From the NCBI GenBank assembly GCA_946482165.1, contig CAMLQS010000093.1:1-15694 (forward strand): 15,694 nt of DNA. Direction: 5' to 3'. The position numbers and the translations under genes were made by a program. This stretch comes from an uncultured Verrucomicrobiota bacterium. GTDB lineage: Bacteria > Verrucomicrobiota > Verrucomicrobiae > Opitutales > Opitutaceae. The notes under the pieces were generated by a model, which had not been told where the DNA came from, searched no databases, and was given only the letters and a program-made list of their open reading frames with translations. This document shows, one piece after another, positions 1 to 6,121 of this stretch (position 1 is its first letter; every line of letters begins with the position of its first letter).

Positions 1-8
1 GCCCGGCC

Positions 9-1406
9 ATGAACAAGACGCTGCTTCTCATCCTCTGCGACTTCCTGCTGCTGACGCTGCTTGCGCTCACGCGCTGGGAAGACGCGAAACCCGCCGCGAC
101 GAGCGGGCGGAGCGCCGCGCAAAATCCCTCCGCGGCGACGACGCCCGCGGCCGGCTCCGGAGCGGCCACCGCCGAGCAGGACATGGTCGCGGTCATGCGA
201 CTCTCGCTCGAGGATGAGCAGGCGCGGCGCGACGAAATCACGCGGAACCTGGAGCGCACGGAGTCCGAGCGCCTCGCCGCCGAGCGCGCCAAGGCCGAGC
301 TCTCGGAGAACCTCGCCCGCACCGAGAAAACCGCGGCCGAGCTCGATCAGAATCTCTCCGCCTCGCGCGCCGCCGCCGAGGCCGAGCGCGCGCGAAACGC
401 CCAGCTCGCGCGCGATCTTGCCGCGCGCGACGCGGAGGCGAAACGCCGCGAGGCCGAGCTCGCCCGCACCGCCGCGGCCGAGGCGACCGCCCGCGCCCGC
501 GCCGAGGAGATGGCGGTGAAGGTCGGTGTCGCCGAGCGCGAGAAGCAGATCCTGCAGGAGCAGACGCAGACGCTTCGCGCCGCGGTGGAGGCCGAGCGCG
601 CGGAGCGCCAGCGCGTGCAGGAGACGACCACGCAGATCGCGGCCGCCGCCGGACAGATCGCGGAAAAGACCGGCGAGCTCGCGCGCGAATTTCGCGAGGC
701 GCAGCCGATCAACGCCAACACCCTTTTCGAAAGCTTTCTCCAGCGCCGCGTGCGTTCGCGCTTCACGGCCTCGCGCTCGACCTTTCTCGGACAGGTCAAC
801 AAAGCGCCCGAGCAGGCGACCGTGCTCGCGAGCGATGGCAAGGACGTGGTCGCGCTGATCCACGTCGACGACACGCCCTTCGACCTGCGCGCTCCGAGCC
901 AACCCGACTGGGAGAAGCTGTTGCTCTCCCTCACACGCGGTCGGGGCGTGGTGCAGCCGGCGAAACTCGAATTCGCCTCGCTTGATCCGCGGGTGCTGAT
1001 GGTCCGCCTGACGCCGGAGGAGGTGACGCGCCTCGGCGGCGAGCCCTACCTGCTCGCGCTCGAGCCCTTCAAGTTTCCCGAGGCCGTGCTTATCAGCGCG
1101 GGCGGCGCGGGCTACGGCGAATTGCCTTTCAAGATCGACCCCAGGAACCCGGGCTACGTGAAGGTCGACAACCGGTTGGTCCGGCGTCTCTTTGGCGACT
1201 TCTCGCCCTCGCGCGGAGATCTCGTGCTGAGCAAAACCGGCGAGCTGCTTGGCGTGATGGTGAGCAACGACACCTGCGCGCTGATCAACAATTTTCTCCC
1301 TCAGCGCGAACTCCCGCTGGGCGCCGATGTGAAGGCGACGCCGACCGGCCCGGTGCTGGAGGCGGTGGCGAAACGTTACCAGATGCTGCCGTTCGGCGTG
1401 AAATGA
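9..1406 (+). CDS. Membrane-anchored coiled-coil protein with a trypsin-like-looking C-terminal domain (unrecognised)
   Basis: The protein has 465 residues. The first ~21 residues form a hydrophobic helix (MNKTLLLILCDFLLLTLLAL) with almost no positive charge ahead of it, which reads as an uncleaved membrane anchor. Residues ~30-52 are an Ala/Ser/Thr/Pro linker. Residues ~55-230 are an unbroken Ala/Glu/Arg-rich helix of coiled-coil type. Residues ~235-465 look globular and beta-rich. Within it, DPRVLMVRL and SRGDLVLSKTGELLGVMV (about 398-418) resemble the DIALLKV and GxSGGPL...G.LVGV stretches of trypsin-fold proteases, but no Ser sits in a GxSGG context, so if the fold is right the protein is inactive. 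The start is the first ATG and lies only 8 bases into the window. The next gene follows after 25 bases, so the two are probably co-transcribed. The function is unknown, and the protease-fold idea rests on my eye alone. Confidence 0.85.
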   Translation: MNKTLLLILCDFLLLTLLALTRWEDAKPAATSGRSAAQNPSAATTPAAGSGAATAEQDMVAVMRLSLEDEQARRDEITRNLERTESERLAAERAKAELSENLARTEKTAAELDQNLSASRAAAEAERARNAQLARDLAARDAEAKRREAELARTAAAEATARARAEEMAVKVGVAEREKQILQEQTQTLRAAVEAERAERQRVQETTTQIAAAAGQIAEKTGELAREFREAQPINANTLFESFLQRRVRSRFTASRSTFLGQVNKAPEQATVLASDGKDVVALIHVDDTPFDLRAPSQPDWEKLLLSLTRGRGVVQPAKLEFASLDPRVLMVRLTPEEVTRLGGEPYLLALEPFKFPEAVLISAGGAGYGELPFKIDPRNPGYVKVDNRLVRRLFGDFSPSRGDLVLSKTGELLGVMVSNDTCALINNFLPQRELPLGADVKATPTGPVLEAVAKRYQMLPFGVK

Positions 1407-1431
1407 ACGCGAACAAGCGGGCGGGCCCGGC

Positions 1432-2622
1432 ATGAATCGGCCCGACATTCTCTGGATCGTGACCACGCAGTGGCGCGCGCAGGCCTGCGGCTACGCGGGC
1501 GATCCCGATGCCCGCACGCCCGCGCTCGACGCGCTCGCGGCGGATCTGCGCACGGTGAACTACGCGCAGGCGGTGACGCCGCATCCGTTTGGACCTTTCG
1601 CGCGCGCGGCCATGTTGACGGGAAAGCCCTCGCCGGAAAATGGCGTCCGCGATTACTGGGATGCGCTTCCGCGCGACGCTCGCACCATCGCGCATGCGAT
1701 GAACGAACGCGGCTACGCGACAGCGTTTTTTGGCAAGTGGGGCGTGGGCGCGCGCGATCCTTTCGCCCCCTTGGTCGGCGAATGGGCCGCTCGTTGGGAG
1801 GTGCCTTCAAACGCGCGCGGTGGTTTTGCCCACTGGGTGGGTTTCGAGGGCGGGTTTTTGCTCAACGATCCGTGGCTGCACGGCGACGGCATCGAGGGCT
1901 TCGAGCGGCGGCGGGGGTATCAAAGTGACGTGGTCGCGGACTTGGTGACGGAGTGGTTCGTGCGGGCGGCCGACGACGGGCGGCCGAGTTTCGCGCTCGC
2001 CAGCTTGGAAGCGCCGCATCCGCCGTATGACGCGCCGACGCCGACGGGCGGGGAACGCGCCCGGCCGGAGAGCCTGGTCCTGCCGCCGAATGTGCCGCGC
2101 GGGGGCGAGATTGAAGCCAAGGCGCGGCGCGAGCTGGCCGGCTATTACGCGCATATCGAGGCCACGGATACAGCGATCGGACGCCTGATCGCGAAGGTCG
2201 ACGCGGATGCGGCGGCCCGGGGCAGGGCGGGCCCTGTGGTGGTCGTCACCTCGGTGCACGGGGACATGCACGGGGCGCACGGACTTTTCCGGAAGGGCTG
2301 GCCGCACGAAGAGAGCGTGCGCGTGCCGTTTCTGGTGCGGGGAGCGCACGAGCAGCAAGCACCGCGGAGCGGGGCGCGAGGAGCCGGAATTTCGAACGAC
2401 GCGGTGTCGTTGCTCGACCTGCCGGCGATGACGCTCGCGTGGAGCGAGGGGCGGACGTGGATTTGTCCGCGGGGCCGCGCGGAGATCTCCATGCCCTGCG
2501 TGGTGGAGTTGCCTTGGCAGTGCGACCGCGTGTGGAGCGGGTGGCGCTCCGCGACGGAGAAACGGGTCTTCGGCGCGGATGGTTCGGAATGGGTTCTCGG
2601 GGAGAGCCAGCCGAGGTTCTGA
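1432..2622 (+). CDS. Sulfatase-family protein, probable pseudoenzyme
   Basis: The protein has 396 residues and the clear layout of the sulfatase/alkaline phosphatase superfamily: RPDILWIVTT at the N-terminus, RTPALDALA, the RAAMLTGK stretch, YATAFFGKWG, LEAPHPPYD, and TSVHGDMHGAHGLFRKGW followed by ESVRVPFLVRG. The usual active-site residues are mostly gone. The formylglycine Cys/Ser of CxPSR is Gly54. The metal-binding Asp pair after the first strand is Thr12-Gln13. The His of GKWH is Gly104. The Asp of S-D-H-G-D is Val275. Arg58, Lys102, His196, His276 and Lys288 remain. The reading frame is intact over the full length, which argues against simple decay. The C-terminal subdomain is short for the family (usually 450-550 residues in all). 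There is no signal peptide, so it is probably cytoplasmic. It likely shares a transcript with the upstream coiled-coil gene. Confidence 0.9.
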   Translation: MNRPDILWIVTTQWRAQACGYAGDPDARTPALDALAADLRTVNYAQAVTPHPFGPFARAAMLTGKPSPENGVRDYWDALPRDARTIAHAMNERGYATAFFGKWGVGARDPFAPLVGEWAARWEVPSNARGGFAHWVGFEGGFLLNDPWLHGDGIEGFERRRGYQSDVVADLVTEWFVRAADDGRPSFALASLEAPHPPYDAPTPTGGERARPESLVLPPNVPRGGEIEAKARRELAGYYAHIEATDTAIGRLIAKVDADAAARGRAGPVVVVTSVHGDMHGAHGLFRKGWPHEESVRVPFLVRGAHEQQAPRSGARGAGISNDAVSLLDLPAMTLAWSEGRTWICPRGRAEISMPCVVELPWQCDRVWSGWRSATEKRVFGADGSEWVLGESQPRF

Positions 2623-2624
2623 TT

Positions 2625-2710
2625 CGGCGGTCGTTTGATTCCGGATGGGCGCGGTCCTCGGCGTCCGGATCGACGAGGGTGCCCGCGCCAAATCCGGGCG
2701 ACGAACGCCG
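2625..2710. terminator. Long nested hairpin between convergent genes
   Basis: Four stems nest around one centre. They are 2625-2634 with 2701-2710 (9 of 10 pair), 2641-2646 with 2692-2697 (CCGGAT/ATCCGG), 2648-2654 with 2683-2689 (GGCGCGG/CCGCGCC), and 2656-2660 with 2674-2678 (CCTCG/CGAGG). The structure fills the gap between the stops of two converging genes, so a two-way terminator is the simplest reading. Neither side has a clear run of T, so it is not a textbook intrinsic terminator. Confidence 0.5.
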
Positions 2711-2719
2711 CCCCTCCGA

Positions 2720-3463
2720 TCACGGCCCTTCCCAGGTCTCGGACTTGCGGAGCGATTCGGGGGCGCCGCCTTCCTGGATGAGCTTGTCGCCGTCGTAGAG
2801 GCGAAACCAGATGCCTTGGATTTCTCGGTCGCTGCGATTCGTGAGGCGTCGGCCGTCGCTGTTCTCGATGCTGTTGTTGTCCTTGTAAGTCACTCGATTC
2901 ACCACGACCGGCGTGGTGCGGATCTCGGCGCGGCGGCCGGGTTGAATTCCGTTGAGGGTCTCCCTGCCGGATTCGCGCGCGAGCGGAGCGTTTGCGTTGG
3001 CTTTGGCATTCCGCAGATAGTTGTCGGGGTCGGTCCTCGAAAAAACGATGTATTCCAGCCTCAGCCCGTCGAGCGGCTGGCTGGTTTGGTTGAGGACTTG
3101 GATGGTGTAGCCCCATTTCTCGACGGTCTCGTCGCGCCAGTAGGTATCGGTCGTGACGGTGCGTTCGAATTTGGAGCGCGAGAACTCGATGCGGACGTCG
3201 CTCGGACGGATGGTTTCGCGGAGCTCGGGATGCTCGCGGAGAAACTCGCGAACGGAGCTCTGATCTTCGTCGGACAGCGAGGAGATCGGGAGCGTGAACT
3301 CGCGTTTGGTGTCGGCGCGGCGCACGCGCAGGTTGTCGCCTTTGTAACTGATGATCTCGGCCTCGATGCTGCGGCCGTCTTTCGAGGTGAGGCTGCGCGT
3401 CTCGCCGGCGTGGACCAGGGATGAGACGAGAAGGAGGATGGCGAGCAGGCGGAGGCTGCGCAT
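2720..3463 (-). CDS. Exported SHD1-domain protein (copy A)
   Basis: With the start at 3463 the protein has 247 residues. That start gives a clean signal peptide, MRSLRLLAILLLVSSLVHAG, with cleavage after VHA. Residues ~21-75 (RSLTSKDGRSIEAEI, then DTKREFTLPISSLSDEDQ) match the bacterial SHD1 (SLA1 homology domain 1) pattern, a small SH3-like beta domain common in Planctomycetes and Verrucomicrobia. The remaining ~170 residues (RIEFSRSKFER, WGYTIQVLNQTSQPLDGLRLEYIVF, IQGIWFRLYDGDKLIQE) form a beta-rich region I cannot name. It ends LRKSETWEGP, while the upstream copy ends with the matching INTESWSS. A GTG at 3487, overlapping the upstream stop as GTGA, and an ATG at 3481 are also in frame, but they would put polar residues ahead of the signal peptide. 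It is the second gene of a tandem pair with the gene at 3484-4248. The role is unknown. Confidence 0.85.
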   Translation of the reverse strand: MRSLRLLAILLLVSSLVHAGETRSLTSKDGRSIEAEIISYKGDNLRVRRADTKREFTLPISSLSDEDQSSVREFLREHPELRETIRPSDVRIEFSRSKFERTVTTDTYWRDETVEKWGYTIQVLNQTSQPLDGLRLEYIVFSRTDPDNYLRNAKANANAPLARESGRETLNGIQPGRRAEIRTTPVVVNRVTYKDNNSIENSDGRRLTNRSDREIQGIWFRLYDGDKLIQEGGAPESLRKSETWEGP

Positions 3464-3483
3464 CGCTGGGAAAGACGACATGA

Positions 3484-4248
3484 TCACGGCGAGGTGGTGG
3501 CGGAGGACCAGGATTCGGTGTTGATGAGGGTGCCGGGCGAAGCGGATTCGAGCACGAGCGTCTCGCCCTGATAGATGCGCAGCCAGATGCCGTGGAGCGT
3601 GTCGCGGGTTTTGGCGTCCCTGCTATTCCAGACGATGCCGTTGGCGAGTTCCCTTTTTCGGGCGATGATGGGCTGGGTGCGGGCGGTGATGCGTCCCCCG
3701 GCGGGAAGCGACTCGAATGCGAGCGCGCCGGTGGAGCGCTTGAGCCGGGCCTCGGCGCGGCCGATTTGCTCGGCCGTGGTGTCGACCTTGACGAAGAGGA
3801 TGTATTCGCCGCGGAGATTATCGATCGGCTTGAGCGTGGTGTTTCGGAGGGTGACGGAGTAGCCCCAGTCCTCCTCGGTTATGGTGATGCCGTCGTGGCG
3901 CGTGCTGCCGTCGGTAAGCGTGATGTCTTGCTTTTCGCGACGCGTGTCGAATTTCACCCGTCCCAATTCCAGCACGATCGAGCCGGCGGGGAGCGGCTTG
4001 GGCTTCTTTGCGGCCTCCGTCGCCTCCGCGCCCAGGGCGGCCCGATCGCTCTCGGCAAAGGAATCGATGGCGACGGTGAATGTCTTCCCGGTGTCGGCGC
4101 GCTTGATGGTGACTTTGTCCGTGCCTTCAAAACCGATGACCTCGGCCTCGATCGCGCGGCCGTCGGTCGAGGTGAGCGTGCGGGCCTGACAGCCCAGGAC
4201 CCAGGCGAGTCCGAGCGATAATCCGAGCAGGGGGCGGGGCGCCAGCAT
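3484..4248 (-). CDS. Exported SHD1-domain protein (copy B)
   Basis: The protein has 254 residues. The N-terminal hydrophobic stretch MLAPRPLLGLSLGLAWVLGC is a signal peptide. VLGC could be a lipobox, though cleavage after CQA would also fit. The SHD1 domain follows at ~23-80 (RTLTSTDGRAIEAEV, DKVTIKRADTGKTFTVAIDSF). A charged linker rich in Ala, Lys and Pro comes next. The C-terminal domain is the same as in copy A: it contains LELGRVKFD, WGYSVTLRNTTLKPIDNLRGEYILF, and HGIWLRIYQGETLVLES before the closing NTESW. Copies A and B share the whole architecture but are clearly diverged, so the duplication is old. The stop codon at 3484-3486 lies 20 bases upstream of the preferred start of copy A, so the pair is almost certainly one transcript. 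No substrate or partner can be named. Confidence 0.85.
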   Translation of the reverse strand: MLAPRPLLGLSLGLAWVLGCQARTLTSTDGRAIEAEVIGFEGTDKVTIKRADTGKTFTVAIDSFAESDRAALGAEATEAAKKPKPLPAGSIVLELGRVKFDTRREKQDITLTDGSTRHDGITITEEDWGYSVTLRNTTLKPIDNLRGEYILFVKVDTTAEQIGRAEARLKRSTGALAFESLPAGGRITARTQPIIARKRELANGIVWNSRDAKTRDTLHGIWLRIYQGETLVLESASPGTLINTESWSSATTSP

Positions 4249-4321
4249 GCGGCCAGCCCAGCCGCTTGCGGAGAGGCGGGCAAGCCCGGGCGGAGCAAAT
4301 CAGCGGGTCCCGCGTTTGCGC

Positions 4322-4550
4322 AGCCGTAACGATGCAGTCGAGAGGGTCGTATCGAGGTAATCTGACGGCACCTTTCAGTGGCTTTCTCCCGGCGAAATAC
4401 CCTCCGGGTATTGTTCGCCTTGCGGGCTCACCCTCCGCCTACGGCTCCGGGCTGCGCCATCTCCGCTTCGCTCCGTCCTTGGTCGTTCGCCTCTGAAATC
4501 CGCTCGCCATATCACCCCGCTACTCCGCCTTCGACTGAATCGTTACGGCT
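4322..4550. mobile_element. MITE-like element with 20-bp terminal inverted repeats
   Basis: The left end (4322-4341) reads AGCCGTAACGATGCAGTCGA. The reverse complement of the right end (4531-4550) reads AGCCGTAACGATTCAGTCGA. They match at 19 of 20 bases and bound 229 bp with no credible gene. The match stops abruptly on both outer sides, as expected of transposon ends. I see no target-site duplication beyond a single shared C. A strong hairpin lies inside (4391-4419). No transposase is present, so a non-autonomous element is the natural reading; a large palindromic repeat of the REP/BIME kind is the alternative. Open frames through the element look like translations of a repeat rather than proteins. 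The right end supplies the final A of the stop codon of the gene at 4550-5317. The remainder of the gap (4249-4321) must hold the promoter of the SHD1 pair, but I see no clear -35/-10 there. Confidence 0.65.
4391..4419. repeat. Hairpin inside the MITE-like element
   Basis: GGCGAA (4391-4396) followed by ATACCC (4397-4402), a TCC loop, GGGTAT (4406-4411), a two-base bulge TG, and TTCGCC (4414-4419). This gives 12 base pairs in two blocks. It could act as a terminator for the gene at 4550-5317 or as the recognition structure of the element. Confidence 0.6.
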
Positions 4551-5317
4551 CAGGCCCGCAGGGTGGCGAGCACCTCGGCGTGGAGGGCGGGACTGGCGGT
4601 GGCGATGATGTGGTCCGCCGGGTAGGGAGCGGCGCCCCGCCAGTCGGAGATGACGCCGCCGGCGCCGCGCACGATGGGCACGAGCGCCGCGATGTCCCAG
4701 GGGTTCATGATCGGATCGAGGCAGATGTCGGCGTGGCCGGCGGCGAGGAGCAGATAGCCGTAGCAATCGCCCCAGGTGCGCACGAGCCGGGCGCGGGCAA
4801 GGAGGCGATCGCAGGCGGGACCGTCCTGGTAGCGGGCGAGGTTGAGGTGGTCGCTGGTGAGGAGGGTCGAATCCTCGACGCGGGCGGTGGCGCGGCAGCG
4901 GACGGGGCGGCCGTTGAGCGTGGTCGCGGTGCCGTCGCCGATCATGAGCTGCCCCAAGACGGGCTGATGGATGCACCCGAGGACGGGTTGACCGCGATGG
5001 AGCAGCGCGATGAGCGTGCCCCAGAGCGGGACGGCGGTGATGAAGCTCTTGGTGCCGTCGATGGGATCGAGCACCCAGGTGAACTCGGCGTCCTCGCGGA
5101 GGTTGCCGAACTCCTCGCCGATGATGCCGTGAGAGGGGAAGCGCTCCTGGATGCGGCGACGAAGCAGTTCCTCGGCGCCGCGATCCGCGGCGGTGACGGG
5201 CGAGGCGTCGTCCTTGGCTTCGACGGCGAGGTCGGCGCGTCCAAAGAAAGGGCGGATAAACTCTCCGCTTTCGGCGGCGAGCTCGGCGATGAAGGCGCGG
5301 TAGGGGGCGAGATCCAT
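4550..5317 (-). CDS. hisN: Inositol-monophosphatase-fold enzyme, probable histidinol-phosphatase
   Basis: With the start at 5317 the protein has 255 residues, the normal length. The Mg/Li-dependent phosphatase motifs are complete: Glu68-Glu69 in GIIGEEFG, Asp84-Pro-Ile-Asp87-Gly-Thr in the metal loop, and Trp207-Asp208 in NPWDIAALVPIVRGAGG. The stretch TWGDCYGYLLLAAGHADI (181-198) is typical of the HisN branch, which hydrolyses histidinol phosphate in histidine biosynthesis. Other IMPase-family roles (inositol phosphate, PAP, fructose bisphosphate) are less likely but not excluded, and there are no his neighbours. An upstream in-frame start at 5368 would add 17 residues read from a repeat-like intergenic stretch, so I rejected it. 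The last base of the TGA belongs to the adjacent MITE-like element. The gene is divergent from the exonuclease gene at 5434. It is a cytoplasmic enzyme. Confidence 0.88.
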   Translation of the reverse strand: MDLAPYRAFIAELAAESGEFIRPFFGRADLAVEAKDDASPVTAADRGAEELLRRRIQERFPSHGIIGEEFGNLREDAEFTWVLDPIDGTKSFITAVPLWGTLIALLHRGQPVLGCIHQPVLGQLMIGDGTATTLNGRPVRCRATARVEDSTLLTSDHLNLARYQDGPACDRLLARARLVRTWGDCYGYLLLAAGHADICLDPIMNPWDIAALVPIVRGAGGVISDWRGAAPYPADHIIATASPALHAEVLATLRA

Positions 5318-5358
5318 GGATGTTCGGAGGCGGGCGGCGATTTGAACCACGATGGGGA

Positions 5359-5423
5359 CGAAATACACGAAAAACGAGCCGAGGAGTCGGGGCTTGGGTT
5401 TTTGGCGGGTTTCGTGTGTTTCG
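5359..5423. repeat. Imperfect inverted repeat in a divergent intergenic region
   Basis: CGAAATACACGAAA (5359-5372) pairs with TTTCGTGTGTTTCG (5410-5423) at 13 of 14 positions, with 37 bases between. The preceding bases, AACCACGATGGGGACGAAA, have the ACGA-rich look of a dispersed repeat that I associate with GC-rich environmental bacteria; this is from memory and not checked. It lies 10 bases upstream of the exonuclease start, and could be a repeat remnant, a leader hairpin or an operator. Promoters for both flanking genes must lie in 5318-5433, but I see no strong consensus. Confidence 0.45.
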
Positions 5424-5433
5424 AGGCTTCCCC

Positions 5434-6102
5434 ATGCCCTGGCCGGACCAGCTCATCCATTTCGTCGATTTCGAAGGCTCCACCACGTCGGGGATCCTTG
5501 AATACGGCGTGGTCTCCGTCCGCCGCGGCGAGATCGTCGCGGCGCGCGGACGGCTGTGCCGCGCGACCGGGCGCGTGCGCGCGGAGGACACGGCGGTGCA
5601 CGGGCTGGACGCGGCGGTTACGGCGGGAGAGCCGCCTTTCGGCGAGGATTTCGAGGTTTTCGCGGCGCTGCGGGAGGGCGCGCCGCTGGCGGCGCATTTC
5701 GCCAACGCGGAGAACACGTTGATCAAGTCGGTCTGGCCCTACGCCCGGACGGCGCGGGATTTTTCCCGCGACGACGGCGCGACCACGGCGGATTGGGGGC
5801 CGTGGATCGATACCGGCCGGCTTTATCCGCAGGCCCGGGCGGCCGGCGCGCCGGTGAAGCTCGGCGAGCTGGTGGCCGCGGAAGGCCTGCGGGACCGCCT
5901 CGATGCTCTGGCGGCGGAGATCTGCCCGGAAGGGCGGCGGCATTTTCATGCGGCGCTCTACGACGCGCTGGCGGGCGCGCTGCTGCTGGCGCGGCTCGCG
6001 GAAACGCCGGGCTGGGGCGACAAATCGCTGCGCTGGCTGCTGGAGCACAGCACGCTCGACGCGGGACGGCGCGAAGGGCTTCGTCAGGGCGAGCTGTTTT
6101 GA
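5434..6102 (+). CDS. DnaQ-like 3'-5' exonuclease (DEDDh superfamily)
   Basis: The protein has 222 residues from the ATG after CTTCCCC. Exo I is FVDFEGST with Asp12 and Glu14. Exo II is AAHFANAENTLIK with His88, Asn91 and Glu93, where Glu stands in the place of the usual Asp. Exo III is FHAALYDALAGALLL with His172 and Asp177. WIDTGRLYP (124-132) matches the DTLRLA segment between motifs II and III. It is therefore a stand-alone single-domain nuclease of the RNase T / DNA Pol III epsilon group. Whether it acts on DNA or RNA cannot be told. The conservative D-to-E change leaves activity plausible. A 38-residue upstream extension of the frame is Gly/Arg-rich and read from the repeat, so it was rejected. 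The acetyltransferase gene starts 19 bases after its stop, probably on the same transcript. Confidence 0.8.
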   Translation: MPWPDQLIHFVDFEGSTTSGILEYGVVSVRRGEIVAARGRLCRATGRVRAEDTAVHGLDAAVTAGEPPFGEDFEVFAALREGAPLAAHFANAENTLIKSVWPYARTARDFSRDDGATTADWGPWIDTGRLYPQARAAGAPVKLGELVAAEGLRDRLDALAAEICPEGRRHFHAALYDALAGALLLARLAETPGWGDKSLRWLLEHSTLDAGRREGLRQGELF

Positions 6103-6121
6103 ACATCTTCGCCTCCAGGTC

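Noticed and set aside
1432..2622. Frameshift or truncation as the cause of the missing sulfatase residues
   Set aside because: The frame is continuous, the family segments appear in the right order and phase, and the losses are single-residue replacements.
3464..3487. GTG start overlapping the upstream stop as GTGA for SHD1 copy A
   Set aside because: Translational coupling is possible, but the ATG at 3463 gives a standard signal peptide and the longer form does not.
4266..4496. Open frame of 76 codons across the MITE-like element
   Set aside because: It runs through terminal repeat and hairpin sequence, has no recognisable domain, and a second frame in the same place is also open; it looks like translated repeat.
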